Source: Flavobacteriaceae bacterium (lineage in GTDB: Bacteria; Bacteroidota; Bacteroidia; Flavobacteriales; Flavobacteriaceae). From it: a DNA stretch of 64,000 nucleotides. The stretch spans positions 1 through 64,000 of the forward strand of contig JAKIUU010000011.1 in the NCBI GenBank assembly GCA_021647405.1, given 5' to 3'. Shown here piece after piece: positions 51,683-60,204 of the stretch. Both the position numbers and the translations under genes were made by a program. Numbering within the stretch: the stretch's first letter is position 1; every line of letters begins with the position of its first letter. A model generated the notes under the pieces. It saw only the letters and a list, made by a program, of their open reading frames with translations, did not search any database and was not told where the DNA came from.

Positions 51683-51716
51683 AAAACCCTTAGGCAGATG
51701 CCTAAGGGTTTTTTAT
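51683..51716 (+). terminator. Terminator after pnp
   Basis: AACCCTTAGGCA (51685-51696), loop GA, TGCCTAAGGGTT (51699-51710), T6 after. A 12-bp perfect stem. Confidence 0.93.
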
Positions 51717-51868
51717 TTCAATAAATTTAGATAACCCCCCTAAATTTTTTGACAATACAAATATAAAAATAAAAATCGCTTATTTATTGCAAAAATTACA
51801 ATTTTTTAAAACAATATTTTGCATTTTTTACAAAATTTGTATATTTACTGTATTATTTATAATTTTTC

Positions 51869-52870
51869 ATGTCAAGCTCGCAAGAAAATTTAATAACAAT
51901 TCTAAAGAAAAGAGTCCATAAAAAACTTTCTTTTATAGATATTGTCAGTTCGATACTCCAACTAAATTACGATGCTGCTTACAGAAGGGTAAACAACAAA
52001 ACAAGCCTCTCAATTGATGAGACAGTAATCTTGGCCAAATACTTTGATGTCTCATTAAATAGATTGTACAATGTAGGAGATAAAAGCAGTATTTCTATTT
52101 CTCAAACCTCGAGTATTAATAATGAAGAAGATTTAGAATTGTTTTTTAACACCTCTTTTGACAACTTACATCCCCTATTAAAAAAAGAGAGTGTTAATAT
52201 TTGCTATTCTGCTAAGGATTTACCTATTTTCTATTTGCTAAATAATTCCAAACTCTCCAAATTTAAAATTTATGTGTGGTTAAACCTTTTAGATACCACA
52301 TTTTCAATTTCTAAATTATCATTCGATAAATTCAATCCAAGTGACAGTTTACTAACTGCAGCACAAAAATTTGGCAGTACATACAGCCAATTTAATATTA
52401 AAGAAATTTGGAATGAAAATGTGTTAAATAGAACGATAAAACAGATTTATCATTTCTTTGAAATTGGTTTATTATCCTTAGACGATGCACTCATTATTTG
52501 TAGTGAATTGGAAGAGATTGTTAAGAAAATTGAAGTAAATGCACGAGCAGGGAAACGATTAGACACCCCTAAAAAAACACTTTTCACACTTTATCACAAC
52601 GAGATAATGGCATTGTCAAATACTGTAATTGTCAATACACCTGATTCAAAAAAGGTGTTTTCACCTTACTTACTTTTATCATACCACATCATAACCGACC
52701 CAGAAACCTGCAATAATTTTCAAGATTTTTTTGAAAAACAACTTGAAAGTTCGAATTTATTATCTTCTTCAGAAGAAAAAGGTAGAAGTTTGTTTTTTAA
52801 TAAGTTATATAAAATTATTAACAGGTTGAGAACCCGTTTGAAAATTGATGATCAACTACCACTTATTTAA
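51869..52870 (+). CDS. Putative HTH-containing regulator of unknown family
   Basis: A 333-residue protein. Residues 5-75 look like a helix-turn-helix (FIDIVSSILQLNYDAAYRRVNNKTSLSIDETVILAKYFDVSLNRLYNV), similar in outline to BetR-type N-terminal domains. The remaining 250 residues are helical with no recognised motif and could be a sensor or dimer domain. Its mRNA leader is extremely AT-rich. It lies between pnp and rpoD in the same direction with a 72-bp spacer to rpoD. Its function is unknown. Confidence 0.7.
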   Translation: MSSSQENLITILKKRVHKKLSFIDIVSSILQLNYDAAYRRVNNKTSLSIDETVILAKYFDVSLNRLYNVGDKSSISISQTSSINNEEDLELFFNTSFDNLHPLLKKESVNICYSAKDLPIFYLLNNSKLSKFKIYVWLNLLDTTFSISKLSFDKFNPSDSLLTAAQKFGSTYSQFNIKEIWNENVLNRTIKQIYHFFEIGLLSLDDALIICSELEEIVKKIEVNARAGKRLDTPKKTLFTLYHNEIMALSNTVIVNTPDSKKVFSPYLLLSYHIITDPETCNNFQDFFEKQLESSNLLSSSEEKGRSLFFNKLYKIINRLRTRLKIDDQLPLI

Positions 52871-52942
52871 TTTCACTTTTTTTGTAACATTTATGTATGG
52901 AGTTACGTATATAAGTGTAGATACAGAAAAATCACACACTAC

Positions 52943-53806
52943 ATGAGACAACTCAAAATTACGAAACAGGTTACCAATCGTGAAACCGCATCACTTGACA
53001 AGTATTTACAAGAAATAGGAAAAGTTGATTTAATAACCGCCGATATGGAGGTTGAATTGGCCCAACGTATTAGAGCTGGTGATCAAATTGCTTTAGAAAA
53101 ATTGACAAAAGCCAATTTACGATTTGTTGTTTCGGTTGCCAAACAATACCAAAACCAAGGTTTAACATTACCCGATTTAATAAACGAAGGCAATTTAGGT
53201 TTGATTAAAGCGGCAAGACGTTTTGATGAAACACGTGGTTTCAAGTTTATATCTTATGCCGTTTGGTGGATTCGTCAATCTATTTTACAGGCCCTTGCAG
53301 AACAATCTCGAATTGTGCGCTTGCCTTTAAATAAAATTGGCTCAATCAATAAAATAAATAAAACTTTTGCCCGATTAGAGCAAGAAACAGAGCGTCCTCC
53401 ATCAGCTGAAGAAATTGCAAAAGAACTTGATATGACCATTACTGAGGTTAAAGAGTCGCTCAAAAATGCGGGCCGTCACGTATCTATGGACGCGCCGCTA
53501 ATTGAAGGTGAAGATTCAAACCTTTATGATGTTTTAAATTCAGGAGAATCTCCAAACCCAGATAAAGCACTGCTACACGAATCTTTGCGTTTGGAAATTG
53601 AACGTGCTTTAGAAACTTTAACACCCAGAGAAGGCGATGTGGTACGTCTTTATTTTGGACTTGGCGATGAGCATCCAATGACGCTTGAAGAAATTGGCGA
53701 AACATTCGATTTAACACGCGAACGTGTACGTCAAATTAAAGAAAAAGCCATACGCAGGTTAAAACACACCTCACGCAGCCGTATTTTAAAAACCTATTTG
53801 GGATAA
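52943..53806 (+). CDS. rpoD: Primary RNA polymerase sigma factor
   Basis: A 287-residue group 1 sigma-70 of the short Bacteroidetes type (no large non-conserved N-terminal region). It has region 1.2 (SLDKYLQEIGKVDLITADMEVELAQRI) and region 2 (LRFVVSVAKQYQNQGLTLPDLINEGNLGLIKAARRFDETRGFKFISYAVWWIRQSI). Region 3 follows, then region 4 (TLEEIGETFDLTRERVRQIKEKAIRRLK). It should recognise the TTG/TAnnTTTG promoters seen throughout this window. Confidence 0.96.
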   Translation: MRQLKITKQVTNRETASLDKYLQEIGKVDLITADMEVELAQRIRAGDQIALEKLTKANLRFVVSVAKQYQNQGLTLPDLINEGNLGLIKAARRFDETRGFKFISYAVWWIRQSILQALAEQSRIVRLPLNKIGSINKINKTFARLEQETERPPSAEEIAKELDMTITEVKESLKNAGRHVSMDAPLIEGEDSNLYDVLNSGESPNPDKALLHESLRLEIERALETLTPREGDVVRLYFGLGDEHPMTLEEIGETFDLTRERVRQIKEKAIRRLKHTSRSRILKTYLG

Positions 53807-53821
53807 AAAACTTAGTTTAAG

Positions 53822-53870
53822 TGTCAGATTGAGCGCCTGTCTACCGCAGTTACGGCAGAGTCGAAATTTG
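53822..53870. repeat. TTGAGCG/AGTCGAAA-type repeat with nested palindrome
   Basis: CAGATTGAGCGC at the left and AGTCGAAATTTG at the right are halves of a common flavobacterial intergenic repeat. Between them lies CTGTCTACCGCAGTTACGGCAG, which is itself partly palindromic and looks nested. Confidence 0.4.
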
Positions 53871-53888
53871 AACAATTCTAAAAACTTA

Positions 53889-53922
53889 AAAACGTCTAGA
53901 AATATCTAGGCGTTTTCTTTTT
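53889..53922 (+). terminator. Terminator after rpoD
   Basis: AACGTCTAG (53891-53899) and CTAGGCGTT (53906-53914, one G-U pair), then a T-rich run. Confidence 0.8.
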
Positions 53923-53927
53923 TATAT

Positions 53928-53935
53928 TACTTTTG
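53928..53935 (+). promoter_or_regulatory. -7 promoter element of rpe
   Basis: TACTTTTG matches TAnnTTTG, 16 bp before the rpe ATG and directly after the rpoD terminator. Confidence 0.5.
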
Positions 53936-53951
53936 TAAAAACACTTTAAAT

Positions 53952-54608
53952 ATGAACCATCTTATAGCACCATCAATACTTGCTGCCGATTTTGCCAACC
54001 TTAAAGCCGATATCGAATTAATCAATAACAGCGATGCAGATTGGTTTCATATTGATGTTATGGATGGTGTTTTTGTGCCCAATATTTCTTTTGGAGTGCC
54101 CGTAATAAACGCCATTAAAAAATACGCTACCAAGACACTTGATGTACATTTAATGATTGTAAATCCCGATAAGTTTATCGCCGATTTTAAGAAGGCTGGC
54201 GCCGATGTGTTGACAGTGCACTATGAAGCCTGTCCACACCTTCACAGAACAGTTCAGGCCATAAAAGCCAATGGTATGAAAGCTGGCGTTTCTTTAAATC
54301 CCCATACACCCATTGCGGTTTTAGAAGATATTATTCAGGATTTAGATTTGGTATTGATTATGAGTGTTAATCCGGGTTTTGGTGGGCAATCGTTTATAGA
54401 AAACACTTACAAAAAAATCATTCAATTAAAAGATTTGATTTTGAAATCGGGCTCTGAAGCCCTCATTGAAATTGATGGTGGTGTAAACGATAAAAACACC
54501 CCTAAACTTTTAGCCGCTGGTGCCAATGTATTGGTAGCAGGCAGTTTTGTGTTTAAAAGTGCCAATCCCACACAAACCATAGCCGATTTAAAAAACAGCC
54601 AAATTTAG
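53952..54608 (+). CDS. rpe: Ribulose-phosphate 3-epimerase
   Basis: A 218-residue TIM barrel with APSILAADFANL, FHIDVMDGVFVPNISFG, LDVHLMIVNPDKFI, MSVNPGFGGQSFI and EIDGGVNDKN, all hallmark segments with catalytic Asp and metal-binding His. It interconverts ribulose-5-P and xylulose-5-P. Its end overlaps recJ by 4 bp in convergent orientation. Confidence 0.96.
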   Translation: MNHLIAPSILAADFANLKADIELINNSDADWFHIDVMDGVFVPNISFGVPVINAIKKYATKTLDVHLMIVNPDKFIADFKKAGADVLTVHYEACPHLHRTVQAIKANGMKAGVSLNPHTPIAVLEDIIQDLDLVLIMSVNPGFGGQSFIENTYKKIIQLKDLILKSGSEALIEIDGGVNDKNTPKLLAAGANVLVAGSFVFKSANPTQTIADLKNSQI

Positions 54609-56308
54609 ATACTATCTGCCTTAATATCTTTTAGATTGAGTTGTATAGAAGTCACCCCGTTCCAATGATTTTCTTCAATGGTAAAAACAGCTTTAAACGC
54701 TTGCCCGTTTGATATTAAATTGTATTTATCGCCCAAATTAAAGCCAATGGCATTGTAAGTTTTAAAATCGGCACCAGCAATAATATTGAGTTTTAAATGC
54801 AAACCCTCTTGCCCAACTTTTTTTCCAAAACCGTTATCGCGTAAACCAGAAGCCATAAAAGTAGGGCTCATATTTCCAGGGCCAAAAGGGGCCATTTGTT
54901 TTAAAACGCGGTAAAATTTTGGACTAATTTCACACAATTCTATGTTGGCGTCAATTTCAATTTCTGGAATTAAACATTTTTCTGGAATTGTATTTTTAAC
55001 AGTTCCCTCAAACTTTTCTTTAAATTTTTTATAATTTGATTCTAACAGAGTCAACCCTGCCGCATATTTGTGCCCGCCAAATTGTTCCAAAAATTCGGCA
55101 CAATTTTCAATAGCATTGTATACATCAAACCCTTTAACAGAGCGTGCAGAAGCCGCTAGCATGTCGCCACTTTTTGTAAAAACCAAAGTAGGGCGGTAAT
55201 AGGTTTCAATCAATCTAGAAGCCACAATACCAATGACCCCTTTATGCCAGTTTTCGTGGTAAACTACAGTGGTTACATTTTCTTGTTCTTTATTGTCTTT
55301 AATTTGTTGCAAAGCTTCTTGCGTAATTGCTTTGTCTTTGATGCGTCTTTCAGAATTAAAAACACCAATTTCTGCAGCAAATTTTTCGGCTTGTTCTAAA
55401 TTCATTTCGGTAAGCAGACTAACAGCATAACTGCCGTGTTTCATGCGTCCTGCAGCATTTATTTTTGGTGCAATACCAAAAACAACATCCGTAATACTGA
55501 GTTCTTTTTTATTGGTTTGACCAATAAGTGCTTTTATACCAGGACGTGGGTTTTTATTAATAACTTCTAAACCGTAATGGGCTAATATCCTGTTTTCTTC
55601 TGTAATAGGAACGATGTCAGCGCCAATGGCAGTGGCAACCAAATCCAAATAGGGTACCAAATCAGCTGTATTTAGGTTTCTTTTTTCAGCTATGGCCTGA
55701 ATGAGTTTAAACCCGATTCCACATCCACAAAGTTCATCGTATGGATAATTGCAATCACCACGTTTGGGATCTAAAACGGCTACGGCATTAGGTAAATTAG
55801 CACCAGGTCTGTGATGGTCGCAAATGATAAAATCGATATTTTTTTTGTTGGCATAATCAATTTTATCCAAGGCTTTTATACCACAATCTAAAGCGATAAC
55901 TAGCGTAATACCGTTATCATCTGCAAAATCAATACCTTTATACGAAATGCCATAACCCTCATCATAACGGTCAGGAATATAAGTTGTTACATTGTCATAA
56001 ATAGTTTTTAAATAAGACGACACCAAACTTACGGCCGTGGTGCCATCAACATCATAATCGCCGTAAATCATAATACACTCTTCTTTTGCCATGGCAGATT
56101 CTATCCGTGCTACAGCAAGAGTCATGTCTTTTATTAAATAAGGGTTGTGTAAGTCGGAAAGTTGGGGTCTAAAAAAGTACTTGGCCTGTTCAAAATTCTT
56201 GATGCCGCGTTGTACCAATAATTCTGCTATGATTTTAGAAACCGATAACAATTTGGCCAATTCGGTCACTTCTAGTTTGTTAGATTCAGGTTTAAAGCTC
56301 CAGCGCAT
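54605..56308 (-). CDS. recJ: Single-stranded-DNA-specific exonuclease RecJ
   Basis: A 567-residue DHH phosphoesterase. DHH motifs: MIYGDYDVDGTTAVSL, ALDCGI, FIICDHHRPG and DLVATAIGADIVP. The DHHA1 domain includes FGGHKYAAGLTL, with an OB-like C-terminal domain after it. It degrades single-stranded DNA 5'-3' in repair and recombination. Confidence 0.95.
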   Translation of the reverse strand: MRWSFKPESNKLEVTELAKLLSVSKIIAELLVQRGIKNFEQAKYFFRPQLSDLHNPYLIKDMTLAVARIESAMAKEECIMIYGDYDVDGTTAVSLVSSYLKTIYDNVTTYIPDRYDEGYGISYKGIDFADDNGITLVIALDCGIKALDKIDYANKKNIDFIICDHHRPGANLPNAVAVLDPKRGDCNYPYDELCGCGIGFKLIQAIAEKRNLNTADLVPYLDLVATAIGADIVPITEENRILAHYGLEVINKNPRPGIKALIGQTNKKELSITDVVFGIAPKINAAGRMKHGSYAVSLLTEMNLEQAEKFAAEIGVFNSERRIKDKAITQEALQQIKDNKEQENVTTVVYHENWHKGVIGIVASRLIETYYRPTLVFTKSGDMLAASARSVKGFDVYNAIENCAEFLEQFGGHKYAAGLTLLESNYKKFKEKFEGTVKNTIPEKCLIPEIEIDANIELCEISPKFYRVLKQMAPFGPGNMSPTFMASGLRDNGFGKKVGQEGLHLKLNIIAGADFKTYNAIGFNLGDKYNLISNGQAFKAVFTIEENHWNGVTSIQLNLKDIKADSI

Positions 56309-56614
56309 AGCTATTTTTCTTACCCAAATGTAACCATTTTACTTTTCAAAATGTTGAATTATAGTGCTTAGTTAGCCGAATTAGTAAAATAATTCTGTGA
56401 TTGAATAAAAAAGGTTGTTTCAGACAATGCTGAGACAACCTTTTTTTTAGCTAGTAGTAAAAAAGTATTATATATGATTCTAAATCAAACTTAATATATT
56501 TTAAAGAAATCATAAAATATTTGTTGTGAATGGTACTTTTTTGTACGCGAATGGTAGTTTACTTAAAATAAAAGACGCTCATTTTTTGTAATTTTACCAT
56601 TTAAAAAATAAAAT
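56309..56614. other. Intergenic region with an orphan terminator-like hairpin
   Basis: No gene is seen here. A strong hairpin GGTTGTTTCAGACAATGCTGAGACAACC (about 56413-56440), with AAAAAA on its left and T8 on its right, lies in the middle. It would terminate on both strands. Neither neighbour is read towards it, since recJ leaves to the left and the AhpD gene starts to the right. GAATGGTA occurs twice nearby (about 56527-56534 and 56549-56557). A short untranslated transcript ending here is possible. Confidence 0.5.
56407..56449. terminator. Bidirectional terminator hairpin without an obvious upstream gene
   Basis: Stem GGTTGT-(T/C)-TCA paired with TGA-(G/A)-ACAACC, flanked by A6 and T8. 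Strong by inspection. Confidence 0.75.
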
Positions 56615-57205
56615 ATGCCTTTAGTACAACCCCTGTCTGCAGATGCCAACAAAGATGTCAAAAAATTGGCTGAATTTTTTAATGAAACCCTTGGCTTCTG
56701 TCCCAATTCGGTTTTAACCATGCAAATTAGACCCGAAATTGCACAATCATTTATCAGTTTAAACATGGCTGTAATGGCCAATAAAGGGCGCGTGACTTCT
56801 GCTTTAAAACGCCTCATCGCTTGGGTTTCTAGTAATGCCTCTGGCTGTCGCTATTGTCAAGCCCATGCCATACGTGCTGCTGAGCGTTATGGGGTCGCAC
56901 AAGAACAACTAGACAATGTTTGGGAATATAAAACACACCCTGCTTTTAACGCTGCCGAACGGGCGGCTTTAGATTTTTCTTTAGCGGCTTCTGTCATTCC
57001 AAATAATGTTAACAAAACTATTCAAGCCGAATTACACAAATATTGGGATGATGGTGAAATTGTAGAAATGTTAGGCGTTATTTCTCTTTTCGGATTTCTA
57101 AACCGCTGGAATGATTCTATGGGAACTGTTATTGAAGAGGGTGCCGTAGATTCTGCTGAAACCTTTTTAGGCAAACACGGTTGGGAACGCGGAAAACATG
57201 TGTGA
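56615..57205 (+). CDS. AhpD-like carboxymuconolactone-decarboxylase-family protein
   Basis: A 196-residue all-helical protein with the peroxidase-like motif SGCRYCQAH (Cys78, Cys81, His84), as in AhpD. AhpD reduces the AhpC peroxidase; many paralogues have unproven roles in oxidative stress. No ahpC is adjacent. It lies alone between recJ and rsmI. Confidence 0.88.
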   Translation: MPLVQPLSADANKDVKKLAEFFNETLGFCPNSVLTMQIRPEIAQSFISLNMAVMANKGRVTSALKRLIAWVSSNASGCRYCQAHAIRAAERYGVAQEQLDNVWEYKTHPAFNAAERAALDFSLAASVIPNNVNKTIQAELHKYWDDGEIVEMLGVISLFGFLNRWNDSMGTVIEEGAVDSAETFLGKHGWERGKHV

Positions 57206-57301
57206 ATAGAATAAAGAATCTAGACCGCTTCGCTATTAGAAGAAAAACTAAATATAGTTATGCAAAACTGTACACTGCTACTGCCAACTGAATACTGAAC
57301 A

Positions 57302-57973
57302 CTACCTTCGCCCTTCAACCACAATAACAAACTCGCCTTTAGGCGCTTTGTTTTCAAAATGAGTGAGCACTTCTACAACTGTGCCACGAACCGTTTCTTC
57401 GTATAATTTTGTGAGCTCTCGCGATACAGAAACCAGACGATCTCCCCCAAAATAGTCGGCAAATTGCGTGAGTGTTTTGAGTAATTTATGAGGCGATTCG
57501 TAAAAAATCATAGTCCGTGTTTCTTCGGCTAGTAATTTAAGGCGTGTTTGACGGCCTTTTTTAGGCGGTAAAAATCCTTCGAATATAAATTTGTCATTGG
57601 GCAAACCACTGTTTACAAGGGCAGGTACAAAAGCTGTGGCGCCGGGTAAACATTCAATAGCAATATTGTTCTTTACACAAGCACGTGTCAACAAAAACCC
57701 TGGGTCTGATATAGCGGGAGTCCCTGCATCGGTAATGAGCGCCATACTTGTCCCTTCTTTTAACCGCCTTACAAGACTCTCAACAACTTTGTGTTCGTTG
57801 TGCATATGATGGCTTTGCATAGGCGTAGCAATATCATAGTGTTTGAGTAATTTACCTGAAGTCCGTGTGTCTTCGGCTAAAATAACGTCGACTTCTTTAA
57901 GCACTTTTACAGCCCTAAATGTCATATCGTCTAAATTTCCAATGGGTGTAGGTACCAAATAAAGTTTAGTCAT
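57302..57973 (-). CDS. rsmI: 16S rRNA 2'-O-methyltransferase (C1402)
   Basis: A 223-residue SAM-dependent tetrapyrrole-methylase-fold enzyme with LYLVPTPIGNLDDMTFRAVKVL, ILAEDTRTSGKLL, LITDAGTPAISDPGF and GLPNDKFIFEGFLPPKKGR, all RsmI signatures. It modifies C1402 in 16S rRNA. Starts 2 bp after the cupin gene. Confidence 0.95.
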   Translation of the reverse strand: MTKLYLVPTPIGNLDDMTFRAVKVLKEVDVILAEDTRTSGKLLKHYDIATPMQSHHMHNEHKVVESLVRRLKEGTSMALITDAGTPAISDPGFLLTRACVKNNIAIECLPGATAFVPALVNSGLPNDKFIFEGFLPPKKGRQTRLKLLAEETRTMIFYESPHKLLKTLTQFADYFGGDRLVSVSRELTKLYEETVRGTVVEVLTHFENKAPKGEFVIVVEGRR

Positions 57974-57975
57974 AA

Positions 57976-58335
57976 TTAAATACTTTCGTAAGTCTCTACT
58001 GTGAGTTCGTTTATAATAGCACCTGTATGTTTTGTGCTTAAAGGTTCAAAAAGCAACACATGAACCTCTTCTTCTGCAATGGGTCTGTGTTCAATGCCTT
58101 TGGGAATAATAAATATTTCACCTTGATTAACAGTAACTGTTTTATCTCTTAATTCAATTTTTAAGCTGCCTTTTATAATCATGAAAAGCTCATCTTCATC
58201 GGCATGTGAGTGCCAAATAAAAGCCCCTTTTAACTTAGCTAATAGTATTTGCTGTCCATTTAATTCGCCTATTTTTTTAGGTGTCCAATGGGCATCAAAA
58301 AGTTTAAATTTTTCTGAAATATTTATCGGATTCAT
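57976..58335 (-). CDS. Cupin-domain protein
   Basis: A 119-residue single cupin. The metal site His/Glu residues lie in WHSHADEDELFMIIKGSLKIEL, and the second motif is IIPKGIEHRPIA. A small-molecule-binding or enzyme role cannot be assigned. It is co-directional with rsmI. Confidence 0.88.
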   Translation of the reverse strand: MNPINISEKFKLFDAHWTPKKIGELNGQQILLAKLKGAFIWHSHADEDELFMIIKGSLKIELRDKTVTVNQGEIFIIPKGIEHRPIAEEEVHVLLFEPLSTKHTGAIINELTVETYESI

Positions 58336-58393
58336 CTTACAAAATTACAAAGTTTTTAGTTGCTTAGAGATTTAATGTGAATTCGTCTTATAA

Positions 58394-58426
58394 TTTGTAA
58401 AAGCTATTGTTTAATCGTTAAATTTG
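58394..58426 (+). promoter_or_regulatory. aspS promoter
   Basis: TTTG (58394-58397), 21 bp, TAAATTTG (58419-58426): a near-ideal Bacteroidetes promoter, 22 bp before the aspS ATG. Confidence 0.6.
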
Positions 58427-58448
58427 CACTTTCAAATTTTGATTGATT

Positions 58449-60203
58449 ATGTATAGAACGCACACATGCGGTGAATTAACATTAGCAAATAAAAGTCAGG
58501 TGGTTACCTTAGCGGGATGGGTACAAAAAGTACGCGATAAAGGTTTTATGGTTTGGATAGACTTACGTGATCGTTATGGCATTACCCAACTTATTTTTGA
58601 CGAAGCGCGAACCGATACAACTCTTTTAGAACAAGCCAAGTCGTTAGGACGCGAATTTGTTATTCAGATTGAAGGCGAAGTTATTGAACGCGAAGCTAAA
58701 AATACCAATATCCCTACAGGAGCTATTGAAGTTTTAGTCAAAAAATTAACCGTTTTAAACGCCTCAAAAACACCACCTTTTACCATAGAAAACAAAACCG
58801 ATGGGGGTGATGAATTGCGTATGAAATATCGTTATTTAGATATCCGTCGCAATCCTGTAAAAGAGAAACTTATTTTTAGACATAAAGTGTCGCAAGAAGT
58901 GCGCAAATATCTTTCGAACGAAGGTTTTATTGAAGTAGAAACACCTTATTTAATCAAATCAACGCCCGAAGGCGCCCGCGATTTTGTGGTACCCAGTCGT
59001 ATGAACTCAGGGCAATTTTATGCCCTGCCACAATCGCCTCAAACCTTTAAACAACTATTGATGGTCGCTGGCATGGATAAATATTTTCAGTTGGTAAAAT
59101 GTTTTAGAGATGAAGATTTACGTGCCGACCGTCAGCCAGAATTTACACAAATAGATTGCGAAATGGCTTTTGTTGAACAAGAGGATATTTTAAATACGTT
59201 TGAAGGTTTAACAAAACATCTTTTAAAAGAAATAAAAGGTGTTGATGTGGCCGATTTCCCTAGAATGACGTATGCCGAAGCGATGAAAACTTACGGTAAT
59301 GACAAGCCCGATATTAGATTCGGCATGACATTTGGCGAATTAAACGATATCGCCCAAGGCAAAGGATTTGGTGTTTTTGACAGCCAGGAGTTGGTTGTTG
59401 GTATTGCTGTACCGGGTTGTGCCCATTACAGTCGCAAACAAACAGATAAATTAATTGACTTTGTAAGGTGCCCTCAAATTGGCGCCAAAGGTTTGATTTT
59501 TGTCAAATATAACGAAGATGGTAGTTTTAAATCTTCTGTAGATAAATTCTATACGCAAGAAAATTTACAAGCTTGGGCAGACAGACTTGGTGCTCAAAAA
59601 GGCGATTTAATGCTCGTAATGTCAGGCGATACCGATGCGGTTCGTACCCAGCTAAGTACTTTGCGTATGCATATGGCCGAAACTTTAGGCCTGCGTAACC
59701 CTAACGAATTTGCCCCTTTATGGGTGGTAGATTTTCCGCTGTTAGAATGGGATAAAGAAAGTGGCCGTTTTCATGCGATGCACCACCCGTTTACATCGCC
59801 AAAACCCGAAGATATTGCGCTGTTAGAAACCAATCCAGGTGCTGTTCGTGCCAATGCTTACGACATGGTTTTAAACGGTAACGAAATAGGTGGAGGTTCC
59901 ATCAGAATACACGATAAAACAACCCAAAAAATGATGTTTGATCATCTTGGTTTTACACCAGAAGAGGCCGAAAATCAGTTTGGGTTTTTGATGAATGCCT
60001 TTGAATATGGGGCGCCACCACACGGCGGTTTGGCTTTCGGTTTAGACAGACTGGTCGCTATTTTAAGCGGTCAAGAATCTATCCGCGATTTTATAGCATT
60101 CCCTAAAAACAATGCGGGTCGCGATGTAATGATTGATGCGCCATCAGCAATTGACCAAGTTCAATTAGATGAATTGTGTTTAAAATTAAATTTAAAAAAT
60201 TAA
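58449..60203 (+). CDS. aspS: Aspartyl-tRNA synthetase
   Basis: A 584-residue class II synthetase: OB-fold anticodon domain (VTLAGWVQKVRDKGFMVWIDLRDRYGITQL), class II motifs FRDEDLRADRQPEFTQID and GGLAFGLDRLVAILSG, and a bacterial-type GAD insertion (about 285-420). Start MYRTHTCGEL is chosen over an upstream TTG. It charges tRNA-Asp. Confidence 0.96.
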   Translation: MYRTHTCGELTLANKSQVVTLAGWVQKVRDKGFMVWIDLRDRYGITQLIFDEARTDTTLLEQAKSLGREFVIQIEGEVIEREAKNTNIPTGAIEVLVKKLTVLNASKTPPFTIENKTDGGDELRMKYRYLDIRRNPVKEKLIFRHKVSQEVRKYLSNEGFIEVETPYLIKSTPEGARDFVVPSRMNSGQFYALPQSPQTFKQLLMVAGMDKYFQLVKCFRDEDLRADRQPEFTQIDCEMAFVEQEDILNTFEGLTKHLLKEIKGVDVADFPRMTYAEAMKTYGNDKPDIRFGMTFGELNDIAQGKGFGVFDSQELVVGIAVPGCAHYSRKQTDKLIDFVRCPQIGAKGLIFVKYNEDGSFKSSVDKFYTQENLQAWADRLGAQKGDLMLVMSGDTDAVRTQLSTLRMHMAETLGLRNPNEFAPLWVVDFPLLEWDKESGRFHAMHHPFTSPKPEDIALLETNPGAVRANAYDMVLNGNEIGGGSIRIHDKTTQKMMFDHLGFTPEEAENQFGFLMNAFEYGAPPHGGLAFGLDRLVAILSGQESIRDFIAFPKNNAGRDVMIDAPSAIDQVQLDELCLKLNLKN

Positions 60204-60204
60204 A

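Noticed and set aside
52884..52906. GTAAC/GTTAC dyad before rpoD as an operator
   Set aside because: Only 5-bp arms with a 13-bp spacer in AT-rich DNA; could be chance.
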